Shown one piece after another: positions 24,043 through 35,262 of a stretch of 37,379 bases of DNA. Within the stretch, counting starts at the first letter, position 1. Each line of letters starts with the position of its first letter. A program made the position numbers and the translations under genes. The stretch lies in the NCBI GenBank assembly GCA_019649035.1, contig BMAT01001839.1, positions 21,543 through 58,921 on the forward strand, in the 5' to 3' direction. Source of the stretch: Elysia marginata. Lineage: Eukaryota; Mollusca; Gastropoda; Plakobranchidae. The notes below the pieces were generated by a model. It was not told the DNA's origin, made no database searches, and worked only from the letters and a program-made list of their open reading frames with translations.

Positions 24043-24065
24043 CATGGTAACGGCCGCCATCTTGG
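24043..24065 (-). promoter_or_regulatory. YY1-like site within an isolated GC island
   Basis: The minus strand reads CCAAGATGGCGGCCG, a close match to the YY1 consensus AAGATGGCGGC, adjacent to ATGGTAAC on the + strand, which resembles an RFX half-site. It stands out in very AT-rich surroundings with no nearby gene. It may be a repeat-borne site or chance; activity is inferred from motif alone. Confidence 0.25.
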
Positions 24066-25620
24066 AAAAATATAAAATAATGTACACACTTTTATTTTCT
24101 TAAACATTTTAAAACTAACCAACTTTTTTTCAAGTCTTTCACTTGTAATAGTTCAAAAACATGTTCTTAAAAACAGCTGGCTATATAAGATCTTCATTAG
24201 AGTCCTTGAAAGTATTTTAATTAGGCACTGAATTGTTCTGTTTTGATTATTGTGCAAAAATCCACAGAAAAAAAAATGTAAAAAAAAGAAATATACCATA
24301 TATACAAGCAAAATAAAATAGCCAGCTATTTGTAAAAAACTTAGATGGCTATAAATGTACCAAATTTCAAGACTCTAGGGTGAAAATAAATGAAATGATT
24401 GAGAAAATAAGCTTGAAAACACAATTTTGAGAAAAGCGCAAAAGATAAGAAAAACTGAAGCTAAAAAGAGAAATATACCGTTACGTCGATCATGTAGACG
24501 ACATAAGTAAAACAAAAATTGGTAAAATAAAGAGTTGAACAAACCAACAGTGGCAACACAAATCAGTACAGTTATTACCTTACACGTAACCTTTCTATTC
24601 TGTCCGTCCTACCGCCCTCTCACCTATTCATTGTCTCCCTAACTCTCAGTCGCACATAACTGTATGTATGCGAGCAATTGACGCAACATAAACTTCAAAA
24701 TTAATTTATCCGCATTTTTATTGTATAACAGAGGTAGGTATACCTCTGCCCTTGTTAACAAAATTTGTACTGCTTCTATACTGTAACCTATTGCTTGATA
24801 TTCGACTTTTAGATCGAAAAAAAAGAGGTTCGAAATTTGTTTTCACCAGCACGGCATGACCAGATAGGAAAGCATATAAATACACATCCGAAGATCAAAA
24901 TCCAGATAACTATGGTGTCATATTTATATTATTGCCAGGCTCGTTGTCTTTGTAAACAGTTATTTTCGAGGTACCATGGTAGTGATTGCATGTCTGCGAA
25001 GCAATGAAAAGAGCCGTGGGCGAAGGATTAGGTGTTACAAAAAGCTCGTAACTATCTTTTCGGCATTATGGAAAAGATGAGTTCATCAAAGAAAGCTGAC
25101 ATGAGCAAAGAATGCCTTTATTATTTGTTGAAATATCTAAAATACGGAAAGGGTTATAGTATTTGGTGTGTACAAGCTGTTGCATGTAACGTTCTTAGCC
25201 GGCTTTGTTAGCTGTCACCTCAAGACGTATACGGAAGCCTCGCGATTATCAGTCATTTTTACGTTTTGTAGGTTAACGGGGGTTGGCTAAACGAGCACAA
25301 AAAGTATGTGACAAAATTTGATATATTTTTTTTAGATTGCCCACAGGCAGAACACACCCTGAGCATCTGTTATCATTCTTTGTGTCTCCTCAAACTTGTT
25401 CACTTTAAAGCTTATGACTAGCCCCCAACTTTCTCGAATGTGATGCTGACAAACTTTCCCTGTTACAAAAGACCGTTTACTCATTTCACACTTGAGCTCG
25501 TGCTGTCCTTTATTTTGTTTACCTGTCTGGCACTGCCTGCCTCTTTGTTTTCGCTTTGTTTTCAAGTTTCTATGTTCGGCTTTGTGGCTGATCCTCCTGC
25601 TTGGGTAATCTCTTCTCTTA
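24066..25620. other. No recognised gene
   Basis: This is AT-rich, with A-rich segments at about 24268-24310. A 104-codon minus-strand ATG frame (25332-25646) is Lys/Arg/Gln-rich at its start because it is antisense to pyrimidine-rich DNA. No domain is seen. Confidence 0.5.
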
Positions 25621-25624
25621 GTTT

Positions 25625-25840
25625 TGTAGCGTCTTTCTGACTCCATCTGCCTCTATTTCTCTCCCTCTCTCTCTTTCTCTCTTTTTTATTCTATCTTCTT
25701 TTCCAACCCCTTTATATTCCCTCACTTTTTCTTTTTCATTTCGTCGATCTCTAGATTTTTCTCTCTTAGTTCTCGTTCATTCTTTAGCACGCTCTACCTT
25801 TCTCTTCCAATTTGTTATCCTTCTATAGCCTCGAGTCCAC
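25625..25840 (+). repeat. Pyrimidine-rich stretch
   Basis: The + strand is C+T rich with a (CT)n core at about 25657-25683. Confidence 0.65.
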
Positions 25841-27030
25841 AAACAAACTCAAGGGGATTTTAAAATGTCGTGTTTTCTGCGAGAGGTGGAACTGGCCCTC
25901 CAGCAATGTCCATAGCGAGTTCTCTTTTAATCGATAAGGGAGGACACACTAGAGCAATGCGAAGGTTCTGTCCTTCTTTATTCAATACACGCACCCACCA
26001 AACCTTAGTATTTAGTCCTACATTAAAAAAAACAACATTACACACTTTAATTAAACAGCCTCAGATTTTCTACTTTTACACGTTTGAATTAGTTTTTCTT
26101 TTTGGCAAAAGGTTTCTTAAGCTTAAAATGAATATGTGATAAATTTCGTTTCATGTTCATTTACTGCAGAGGAGTCTTGGATTTAATTTAATATTTCAGA
26201 TTTATCCTAAACTATGATTAAGATGATGGATAAGGTAATTAAAGCTGATAATGACAGCTGATAATGATCATAAGGCCAATCCCGATAGTTGTGGATAATA
26301 ATACAAAAAAGTTTATAGTGGTGATAATAATGAAGTTAAATTTAATACAGGAAAAATTAACATAGAGTTTCATTATAACTTAAACAATCAACGCCATTAA
26401 AAGTTTTAAAATATATGACATGCAATCAAAAGTGGGCCTGTTCGAAAAAGAGGTTTTAGATAAAAGCGCATAAATTTTGGTTTATTTAATGTCCTACAAT
26501 TTTTATCCAGAAAGCATTTCAAATAAGTATCATATAGATGTTATGGGTTCTCTTTGATATCACTGTCTTTTTGTCTTTTTTTTTGCTTTTCAATTATGCC
26601 ATATAATTCACTGAATTTAGTAATTTCACCGGTTTTTGGGTAACGTATGTGCCAAACACTTGGCGAGTGAAAATCGTTAAGGTCTATGCTCCCAAAAAAA
26701 GTTGTCATAACCATTAAGATTACAATTTGAACGTACTTGTGAAGCTTGGAAAATGTAAATACTGCTTTTAAAAAGCATAACGATAATAATACTTAAGATT
26801 AGTGTCCAAAACTAAGATGTAATTGTAATCGTCTATTGCCACACGAACGTACGATTATTGGCAGGTTATTCAACAATATTATGGAAATATTCAGCAAACC
26901 ATTTTGATCAAATGTAAGAGTCTACTTGTTTATTCTCTGTTTTCCTGGTTTCAGTAAGAAAACTTCGTAGTTTTAATTTTTCAGGCACTCTATTATGATT
27001 GGAAAGATTCCATCCTTTAAGTTTTTCATA
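25841..27030. other. No gene seen
   Basis: This is AT-rich. A 13-bp unit AGCTGATAATGAC is repeated in tandem near 26245-26270. Opposing 61- and 89-codon frames at 25860-26139 are unrecognised. Confidence 0.55.
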
Positions 27031-27038
27031 AGTCTTAC

Positions 27039-27312
27039 ATGTCCACTACTACAACTANNNNNNNNNNNNNNNNNNNNNNNNNNNNNNNNNNNNNNNNNNN
27101 NNNNNNNNNNNNNNNNNNNNNNNNNNNNNNNNNNNNNNNNNNNNNNNNNNNNNNNNNNNNNNNNNNNNNNNNNNNNNNNNNNNNNNNNNNNNNNNNNNNN
27201 NNNNNNNNNNNNNNNNNNNNNNNNNNNNNNNNNNNNNNNNNNNNNNNNNNNNNNNNNNNNNNNNNNNNNNNNNNNNNNNNNNNACTACTACTACTACTAC
27301 TACTACGACTAC
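27039..27312 (+). repeat. (ACT)n microsatellite containing an assembly gap
   Basis: ACT units flank 226 undetermined bases (27058-27283). Frames spanning the gap encode only Tyr or Leu runs plus unknown residues and are not genes. Confidence 0.9.
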
Positions 27313-30300
27313 TATTACTTTACTTCAACCTGTTACCCTTCTTTCTTGATCCTTAGCTTTGAGTTTCTTACCTTTCGAGCTAACTTTCAAGAAAGACAAT
27401 AAAAATACCTAAATTGATTAAATGTCACAAAGGATTAATTTTGACTGAAGCGGTCGCGAACAATCACAACCACCTTTGAAAGTGAGTACTTATTAAAGCG
27501 CAAGGATCTAGCTTTTTATAGTGCTCACAATGCGTTTACGCTTTGAGTATTTTCATTTAGATTATATTCGGTTGTAAAGGTTCCGCATCACAAAGAGTAT
27601 CATTAAAAGTAAATGGAATTTTAGGACGGCGTATGAAATCTGCATTTTTCTACTTAAGAGTTTTTATTTAATGTTCAAATTGGGTAAAAAGTTAACTGAA
27701 AAGATCAAACTGATAAAGAAATATAAGACATTGGATTTCAACAGTATCTAATTTCACTCTTGGAGTAGTTGGTTAAAATTTGACAATGCTTTAATGTTAG
27801 ACTTCTTTGATGGTATTTTTCGGTTTAACTTTTAAAGAAAGCAAAGTAGGCTAAAGCAAGAAATGAACTTTTGTAAATATGAGCCTGCATTTTTTTTGTC
27901 TTAATTCCTGCTTCTTCAAAGTAACCCTAAATCTATACAACGCAGACAGGGTTTTATAAAAAGCGGTATGACGCCAAAAAATATCCTTAAAAATATCAAG
28001 ATAAGAAGCAAACACCCTGTTTACATAAAAGGACTTTTTTAAATCGGAAAACTTATTTTTTCGTTATGTTAAGATTGCAATGGCGCGTTACATGTCTTAC
28101 TAAATTTATTATGAGGATATTGGTAATTGAGAAGTTTTGCAATTGTTTTGGGACTGCGATATTATTCAATTTAACCTGGCAAAACAGCATAACAAAATGA
28201 ATTAACGTAATAACTTCATTCTCTGCTAGCAGCTGCCAATTATACTTGTTTCTATTTGTTTTTATTTATTTTTGCTAAAAATGAAGAGACAGTAATGTTC
28301 TTTCCTTGTTGTTCAAGCATATAACTATACGGAAGAATAGAAAAAAATCAATAGGCAAGAAAAGCAAAAAAAAAAAGAGAAACAAAACGCACTTGGACGA
28401 AACAACATGTCCTTTCCACTGTTCAGTTTTCATGCTTTGCCATCACTTGCACACAAAGCGAGCTTTAGGAAGTGATCATTAAAGAAGCTGCACAGCCCTT
28501 GGGCTATTCAGAAATGTAATGCCAAGGAAGAAAAAGAAAAGGCAAACAATCGAGACTGTATGCGCTCGTATAGTTTTGTGTCAACTGTAAGACAATACGA
28601 ATAGAAAAGAAGAAGTACTTGTGTGGTGAATAGACATAAAAATTTTTTGATTTCTCTATCCTATTTCTTTTAAGGGTCGGAACGAATAATATTTTCAGCT
28701 TCATTCAGAGAAGTGTTGATGCTTCAATTAACCTCAGCCATTTTCACGTAATAGCCTACCTGTCTACATATCATACGGACATCTACTGTTTACAGTAGGG
28801 GTTTATTTACTTCTAAAACAAAATTATATAGAGCCGGTATGAAAAAGACACGAACAGCATTTGAAGAATAAAATAATAAAATCTCTAATTGTCTCCCTCG
28901 CTTCACTGTACTCTCTTTTTTCATTGTCTCTCTACTCTCCTCTTCTTTCGCTGGTGATCTTTCTATCTCCCCCTCTCTTTTCCTCATGCCTTTTTGATAA
29001 TCTTAGAGAGAAAAACAACCATACCTAAACGATTTAGTCTAACATGATTTTTTTCTTAAAATCTCGAAAATCATAATACGTCAGAAACATTTTTAGTTCT
29101 CAAGATATTCCATAATATATTTTACAATTTTTACTTTCTTTTGACGTAAAAACGTGTTGCACTATGCATAACAAAGATGGGATGAGACTATCCTCTCTAA
29201 GGTTTTCATAGCTCCCCTAAGACATTTCTCATGTAATCGTTTTGTGAATGCGTGTATTCATATGGATGCAGACCATCTGTTTTCAGAGACGAATTATAAT
29301 GTTTGACAGACTGAAAACAATCACATGTGTTTTGGCTACTAGAAATTTTCGCAAAATGAATGTGTGANCAATAATCCAACAATATATTAGTACAAAAAAG
29401 ACAATTAAAAATTACATATTTATAAAAAAAATTCCAATACTAATTTAGATCTAGAGAGATAGAGACAGAAAGAGAGAGACACACACCTACAGTGAGAGGA
29501 AGTGATCGATCCATGGTATTCGTATCGCAGCAGTTTTATCCATTTATTCAATGGAGATCAGGCAAATGGCTTTGATGAATGATAAATAGATCTCACATAA
29601 CACAGGACATAAAATGGACAATAACAATTTCATACTGGCTATTGACGATCATTCTCTAGGCAAACTAATCATGTTGTGAAAAAGGGCTGATTTTATTTTT
29701 CATCCGTTTCAGAAATATCATGAACACTATTGGCCTTAATTCTCATGACTCTGTTGCATTATTATTTCCGTCTTCATATCTGTTCTTGTCATACGCGAAT
29801 CTCAATTAATTTGTTAATATAGTAGAGGCTAGATACGCTCAGATGTTTAGCCGTCTTGTTATTAATAAGTCTGTGAGGTAAAAAGCATATCTATGAGAGA
29901 ATTAGTTTCACCTCTCAATAATGAGACTTTGTTTTTGTTCTTTGTGTGTAAGCCATGATCGTGCTGCCCAGTTAATACTTGGAAATCAACAAATTAGTTT
30001 TTTTACGGTTAATTTTTTATTCGACAATTTTGTAGTCAAGTACACCCAAGATTGTTCTAGGTAGCCCCTCCCCCCTAGCTTATACCTTCGCTTATAGAAA
30101 TATTGTATAACGTTGAACATTCTCTAAAGGGAACATTTGCACGCTCTCCAAGGGTAAAGTCGTGCTCTAAAGTAACGCATTTACTTGCCGTACTCTGAAC
30201 TGAAAGGAATATGGACAGTAAAAGATATTATCATTTTGTTTAATTGATGCGCTGTAACTGCTTCTCAGTTGTAAATTATGAAGATTTTTTTATTTGTAAT

Positions 30301-31250
30301 GGCTTACCAGAGATTTCATTATGGAACGCTTATATGTTCAAGTAGGTTCCATATAAGAAGGTGTTTTGCTGTATGTGGAATCAATTTGTACTCCTTTCAA
30401 GAACCACTTTAATTCTATTGACTATACAAGGCCTACTGCATCATCTCTGAAGCTTTATGTGCCTGTAGTTGTTTCAGTTTAGCAACCAACGTTTATCAAG
30501 AGCCTTGGTTTTGAAATGCTAAAAAAGTTTTTTTGGAATGTGTTGCTTTGTTAACGAATTATAATGACCATTATAATTTATATCACTAACAGTGTAAAAG
30601 GTAGTTGAACCAAGTTTCAGTTGAACTTGCAACTCTTAGATAGAAAGGAATAAAGTACGATTCAGTGTAACCCGAATTGAAAGAGAAGATGGCACCGCGA
30701 AGAGGGTGACATCCACCAGACTCCAAAAAAGACTTTTGGATTAGTTGGTCTACACGGCGCCAATAGTCAGTGCGTAAAACTATTGACGCTTTTTGAAGTT
30801 CTCTTAGGCTATGCGGCGCGCCGAGTATCAATATCTAGACCAATTAAAATGAGTAAATATTTCCTCGGTTATGATTGTTGAAAACCTACTTTGTCTAAAA
30901 CTCCTTTCATTTCGTTTCACATTTAAGATAACTACATTGATATTGTGATACCCTAAAACAGTTGTATTGATTAAATCCATTTTTTGTTTATGTTCCACAG
31001 GATATGGATAACTGTGATTGGTTTGGATCACTACCGGAATGAGTAGCAGACAACATCTCGGTTCGACTGGAGCTTGTGCAACAATTTTTATTGAGCAGTG
31101 TCTCTTAGGACTTTGTGACGACTCTCTTAGTTTGAAAAGATTACATATCCATGACATTGATCTATTTTTTTTACCACTATGACTTATTAGATTTTCCATC
31201 TGAAACGGGGCATACTGTATTGTGTCCATCCTGAAACAACCAATCGCCGT
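27313..31250. other. Receptor upstream region, no gene seen
   Basis: This is AT-rich sequence with one undetermined base at 29368. A minus-strand frame of 157 codons (30828-31301) starts at TTG and lies antisense to the presumed 5' UTR; with its internal ATG it would be about 145 residues and matches nothing known. A CCAAT word at 31240-31244 is only 40 bp from the receptor start, so promoter use is doubtful. I could not place a transcription start. Confidence 0.5.
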
Positions 31251-31283
31251 TGACCTTCTCGACATGCGAATCAACTCCTTGTG

Positions 31284-32876
31284 ATGGCTGCAGGGGAGCA
31301 AAGACTCCAGACCGAGGGCGCTGATCGTCCGGGGTATGCGGCACTTGTAATGTCTGCAGTTCCCATGGTAACCATTTGTGCCGTCACTGTAGCTGCGAAT
31401 GCCGCTGTTCTAGCAATGTTCTTTAACAGGCGCGGCTTGCGGCGCGTCAAAAACCTGTACTTTGCAAGTCTCGCAGCGGCAGACTTCCTCGTGGGCATCA
31501 CAATGCCATTTAAAATGGCGCAAGATCTGCACCATTCCTGGGGAGACGGATGGACATGCAAAATTTATCAGACTCTCAGCCAGACAGTAGCCTATGCGTC
31601 ATTACTGAGCATCTTCTTGATCACTCTGGATAAGTGGCGAGCCACCCATTACCCAGTCTCCTACAGGAGTAGGTCGAAACAGATGACCAGTATTGTTGGC
31701 GTTATTCTCGCATGGACCGTCAGCTTACTAATATTCAGCGCCCCACATATGTGGTTCCTAGCTATGTCAACGTCAGCGGAGAAGGAAGTTGCCCCATATG
31801 CTGGTGAGATAGAAGGAAATGAATCTAAAACCGTACAGGGCGTTCCAAATAACCAAGAGCGACAATCATTGAACGATGAGGTTGAACAAAAGTCCGATAA
31901 AAGTGAAAACTTTTGCCCGGAACCCTATCAGATATCTACAGGGCTGTACGTCTTCTCTTCTCTGCTGTACTTTGTAGCACCATTACTTATCATGTTCGTC
32001 TTCGATATAAGTCTTTATCTTAAAATCAAATGGAGGAAAAAAGTAGAGGTTCAAAGATCCACAAGCGTTACTGATACTTATTTTATGACTCTGAAGCGAC
32101 CTCCATTGGAGCTTCCAGAAAGCTGCGTAGGAATTTGTGGGGAAGAGGACGGAGCAAAAGAGTCGCTTCTCAAATTTGCTGAATGCAAGCCGTTCAACAA
32201 ACATCTAGCTATAGAAGGAAGGGGAGAGCGGCGCCACAGCTCTTTACCAGCCATTTCTCCCATCATTGGAAGGACTTCAAGCGGGCGACGGGTATCTATG
32301 CCGGAAGGAAATGACTCCGGAGGCGGATGTAGATACATAGGCCGGAAATGGTCCGGCTCCTCTACCGCACTGGGCAACAATCAACAGTCAAACATGCCTT
32401 TGAGGTTGCCGAATGACGACGTTGTGCACGACATTCTGGTGAAACAAGACAAGAAGACAGTGAACTGCCTGTGTCTGTTGCTGGCTGTCCTGTTCGTTTG
32501 CTGGCTACCCCGGGCTGTTACAGGCTTAGTTCAGGTGGAGTGCTGGTGCTTATCCCGCCTGACGCTCGCGGCCACCTCGTGGTTTGCCCTCATCAGTCAT
32601 TCCATAAATCCATTTGTCTACTGCATGATGATGACCCAATTTAAGAATGTCGTGAAACAATGGTTGCTGTGGAAGCAGGTTCACCCTTTTCGCCGGCGAG
32701 ACACGCTCCCTCTGAACGCCGTCGAGAGCCAGAAGGATGAACTTAGCAGTCCACACAGCCAGCACAGAAAGAATAGCCGCAGCCCCAATCTTCCTAGGCA
32801 CGGCAATCATTCCGATACACCGAGATTAAAGGATGCCGGCATGCAGTGCAAAGAGACAGATTTTTCTCGTGTGTGA
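31284..32876 (+). CDS. Class A (rhodopsin-like) GPCR, amine-receptor-like framework, orphan; intronless, 530 aa
   Basis: This is a seven-helix plasma-membrane receptor expected to signal through G proteins. Helices run at about residues 18-47, 57-80, 92-118, 134-160, 216-246, 391-416 and 426-450. Landmarks seen are N39 (1.50), LAAAD with D67 (2.50), a W-x-x-G-x-x-C-like first outer loop ending at C92 (3.25), D116-K117-W118 in place of DRY, W144 (4.50), P233 (5.50), C406-W407-L408-P409 (CWLP) and N442-P-F-V-Y446. C211 is the likely disulfide partner of C92. Loop 2 is long (about 162-215) with an N179-E-S sequon, and inner loop 3 is about 140 residues. W433 (7.40) and the CWLP motif recall histamine H3 or muscarinic receptors, but 3.32 is Ser99, 6.51 is Arg410 and 7.43 is Leu436, so a classical amine ligand is doubtful. 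ATG 31284 is the first ATG after an in-frame TGA at 31251 and has G at -3 and +4. The preceding GTG is not a plausible animal start. A spliced 5' exon joining at the CAG near 31293 cannot be excluded. The family call is firm; the ligand is unknown. Confidence 0.93.
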   Translation: MAAGEQRLQTEGADRPGYAALVMSAVPMVTICAVTVAANAAVLAMFFNRRGLRRVKNLYFASLAAADFLVGITMPFKMAQDLHHSWGDGWTCKIYQTLSQTVAYASLLSIFLITLDKWRATHYPVSYRSRSKQMTSIVGVILAWTVSLLIFSAPHMWFLAMSTSAEKEVAPYAGEIEGNESKTVQGVPNNQERQSLNDEVEQKSDKSENFCPEPYQISTGLYVFSSLLYFVAPLLIMFVFDISLYLKIKWRKKVEVQRSTSVTDTYFMTLKRPPLELPESCVGICGEEDGAKESLLKFAECKPFNKHLAIEGRGERRHSSLPAISPIIGRTSSGRRVSMPEGNDSGGGCRYIGRKWSGSSTALGNNQQSNMPLRLPNDDVVHDILVKQDKKTVNCLCLLLAVLFVCWLPRAVTGLVQVECWCLSRLTLAATSWFALISHSINPFVYCMMMTQFKNVVKQWLLWKQVHPFRRRDTLPLNAVESQKDELSSPHSQHRKNSRSPNLPRHGNHSDTPRLKDAGMQCKETDFSRV

Positions 32877-33166
32877 TCAAAAACATCTTAAAAAACAAAC
32901 GTATAAGAAAGTAAGACCGAGTGATTGATGCTTGAAAATTGACAAAAAAATAGGAAATTTTATACTAAGAGCTATATTAACGAAACAAATGATACTTTCG
33001 TGGACTTAAAAAAAGATACAACATTACGGATCGTCAAAAAAACAAATACATTTTTTTTGCAAAAGTTGTATGAATTTTTACTTTGAAACTTTATTTATCG
33101 AGTTCCGAATTAAAAAAAAGATAGCTTTAAAAAGGAAATATAAAATTACCTGCGGAATATGATATC

Positions 33167-33172
33167 AATAAA
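33167..33172 (+). promoter_or_regulatory. Poly(A) signal AATAAA, first after the GPCR stop
   Basis: A canonical AATAAA lies about 290 bp downstream of the receptor stop codon in AT-rich DNA. It is the first perfect hexamer I noticed on this strand after the gene; another is at 35320-35325. In DNA this AT-rich the hexamer also occurs by chance, so its use in 3'-end formation is inferred from position only. Confidence 0.4.
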
Positions 33173-34914
33173 CATTCCTAGCTAATCACATGGCAAGTGC
33201 CGAAACGATTGTCACCTTTTTACTAAGCCCAATGTCTGGATTAAGCTGTCATTGCTTCAAGCATTGCAAACAGTTCTACTAAAATGTGGTGTACTGCAGC
33301 ATCTCAACTGCACGACCAAGAAGACTTAATGACCATTCAAACTTAGGTTAAATGATTATCATAAGAAGTACAGGTAGAACATCTGCATAAAACGCACCCG
33401 TTTTTAATCACGGCAATATTTTTTGCACGCTCATTTTTCTTTAGTTTGTTCTCGGCTTTTTCGTTTTGATCACCCTTTTTATTGTTGTCTTTCCCTATCG
33501 ATACGATGATTTAAAAAAAAAAAGATAAGGAAGTAAATAGATTGTAAATAGCTAGGCAAAAGGATTCACTTTTGTTCTTGTAACTTAATTAATATTATTT
33601 ATGTTTTGCGTTTGTTATTCCTTGTTTAATAATAGTTGCTTTAGTTGTAAAAAAATTACAGACAAATTTTCAATAAGCTGATTTGTATTAATGTCATCAG
33701 TCCTTGTGATATAAAATGTAATTGCAAGTAAAACCGAGAGCAAAGGCGATGTACATGTTATATAAATATCCTTAGTCTTTACATTGCTATTTTGATGAAT
33801 TCACTTACAATTATATCAAAATTTTGCTTATAACTATTCCAAAAATTAATTTTTCTCTTCTGTGTGCATCGTTTTGTCACCAGACGGTAATATTTTATAG
33901 ACAGCTGTAAAACAAACGCCCTGCTAGTCGTAGTTCTAAAGAGAAACAAAGCAGCAAAAGTGCAATTTCTTTTTCCTGGTGGTTAAGGTTAGTTGTATAA
34001 AACAGTTAAAATGTGTGAACGACCAGTAACTCCCCCTCATTCCTCAAAGTTGACCCCATGGATTATTTCGGCTCTTTTCATTTTCACTGTTGCCTTTTTC
34101 ATTACAATTCCCTCCTTTTTTAAGTCGTTATCGTCGGAGATCAAAGTTCAAACAAGATATTCTAATAAAAATTGTTGGTTTGTGTGACATAAAAAAACAC
34201 TTTAATTACTGCAAAAACAACATTCATTATTTGTTGCTGGTTTTTCTAGACAGGCACAAAATGTTTTATAAACTGTTTGTCTTCTGTCTTGTCGACTAGT
34301 TCATAATCGATTAAATCTGTCGTATCGATGTCACGCGCATACTTTTTTTTTAAAGCCACAATCCTGTCTACCCAGCACCAGCAAAGACATCAGGATAGTT
34401 TAGGTTACAAGTTATTGCCCATGTAATGCAGTGATCATGTTTCATGAGACTTGCTGCAGTGTTTACATTTATTTTTATCTTTTAACTCATTCGCAGCACT
34501 CGTATTATCAACATAATCATTTCCTGTGTTTTTCATCTTGAATATTTTGGATGATCATTAAGACTTGCCTATTTAGGTTTTATTTTGTGTAAATATGATA
34601 TTTGCACAACTTTTATTTAAGTCTATATAATGATTGGAGTTTCTTCAAGTACACGTATAAACAGCAGCAGATGCACGCCAAAGAAGAAAAAAAATGTTCA
34701 ATGGTGATTTATTAGAAGCTCTAAAAGATAACAGGTGTTTGAGTAAACTGTATTTACTCCCCACAAAGCTATTGAAGTTTATTTCAAAATTGTTTACGTT
34801 TTAAATTTAGTGTTATTTTTTATACAGTTTTGTGTTGAAACTACATGTCAGGTCTTTTTGCTGTTTAATAGCAACTTACGTCTTTGCTGAAAAGATTAGA
34901 GAATGAGTTTGGGG

Positions 34915-35262
34915 CTAGGCCACCATAGTAAATAGGCCTGTCAGTCAAAATGTAAACAAACTTGTGCATGAGAGCTCTTATGTTCTATCTCTTTTAATTT
35001 CTTAGTATAGTTAGGGCACATGAGAACTCAACTAGTGCTTTGCTGTTATGGGCCAACCCAAAACAAAGTTACATACAAAATATAGGAAATATAATATACT
35101 CATGTTGTAGTACTAACTTTTTTGCAGTCGCCGGCCTGCACAATACATGTATTGAGTCCTAGGCCACCATAGTAAACATTTGAGTAAGGTAGCTTAAATT
35201 GAGTCCAATCCTAGAGCTTATGTTTTGTCTTGCATATCTTTACTGATTATTATGGGATAATT
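34915..35262 (+). repeat. Diverged direct duplication, unit about 100 bp, offset 244 bp
   Basis: An identical 18-base block (CTAGGCCACCATAGTAAA) occurs at 34915-34932 and 35159-35176. About 55 bp downstream both copies carry a related stretch, AGAGCTCTTATGTTCTATCT at 34971 and AGAGCTTATGTTTTGTCTTG at 35213. The equal spacing shows the two segments derive from one longer ancestor rather than sharing a chance word. Whether this is a local duplication or two copies of an interspersed repeat cannot be told from the window. No coding potential is evident. Confidence 0.65.

Noticed and set aside
24175-24327. 10-bp inverted repeats AGCTGGCTAT/ATAGCCAGCT about 134 bp apart, considered as a MITE
   Set aside because: There is no target-site duplication, the arms do not extend clearly beyond 10 bp, and chance is sufficient.
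24729-24748. 8-bp stem, 4-base loop hairpin CAGAGGTA/TACCTCTG
   Set aside because: It is too short to be significant in a window of this length.
26995-27402. Frames through the (ACT)n gap giving Tyr or Leu runs
   Set aside because: Most of each frame is undetermined bases and the rest is microsatellite.
30828-31301. 157-codon minus-strand frame antisense to the receptor start
   Set aside because: It starts at TTG and matches no family. About 145 codons from its internal ATG is near the chance expectation for a window of this size.
31271-32810. Several minus-strand frames of 73-100 codons opposite the receptor
   Set aside because: These are shadows of the receptor coding sequence, and its family match is unambiguous.
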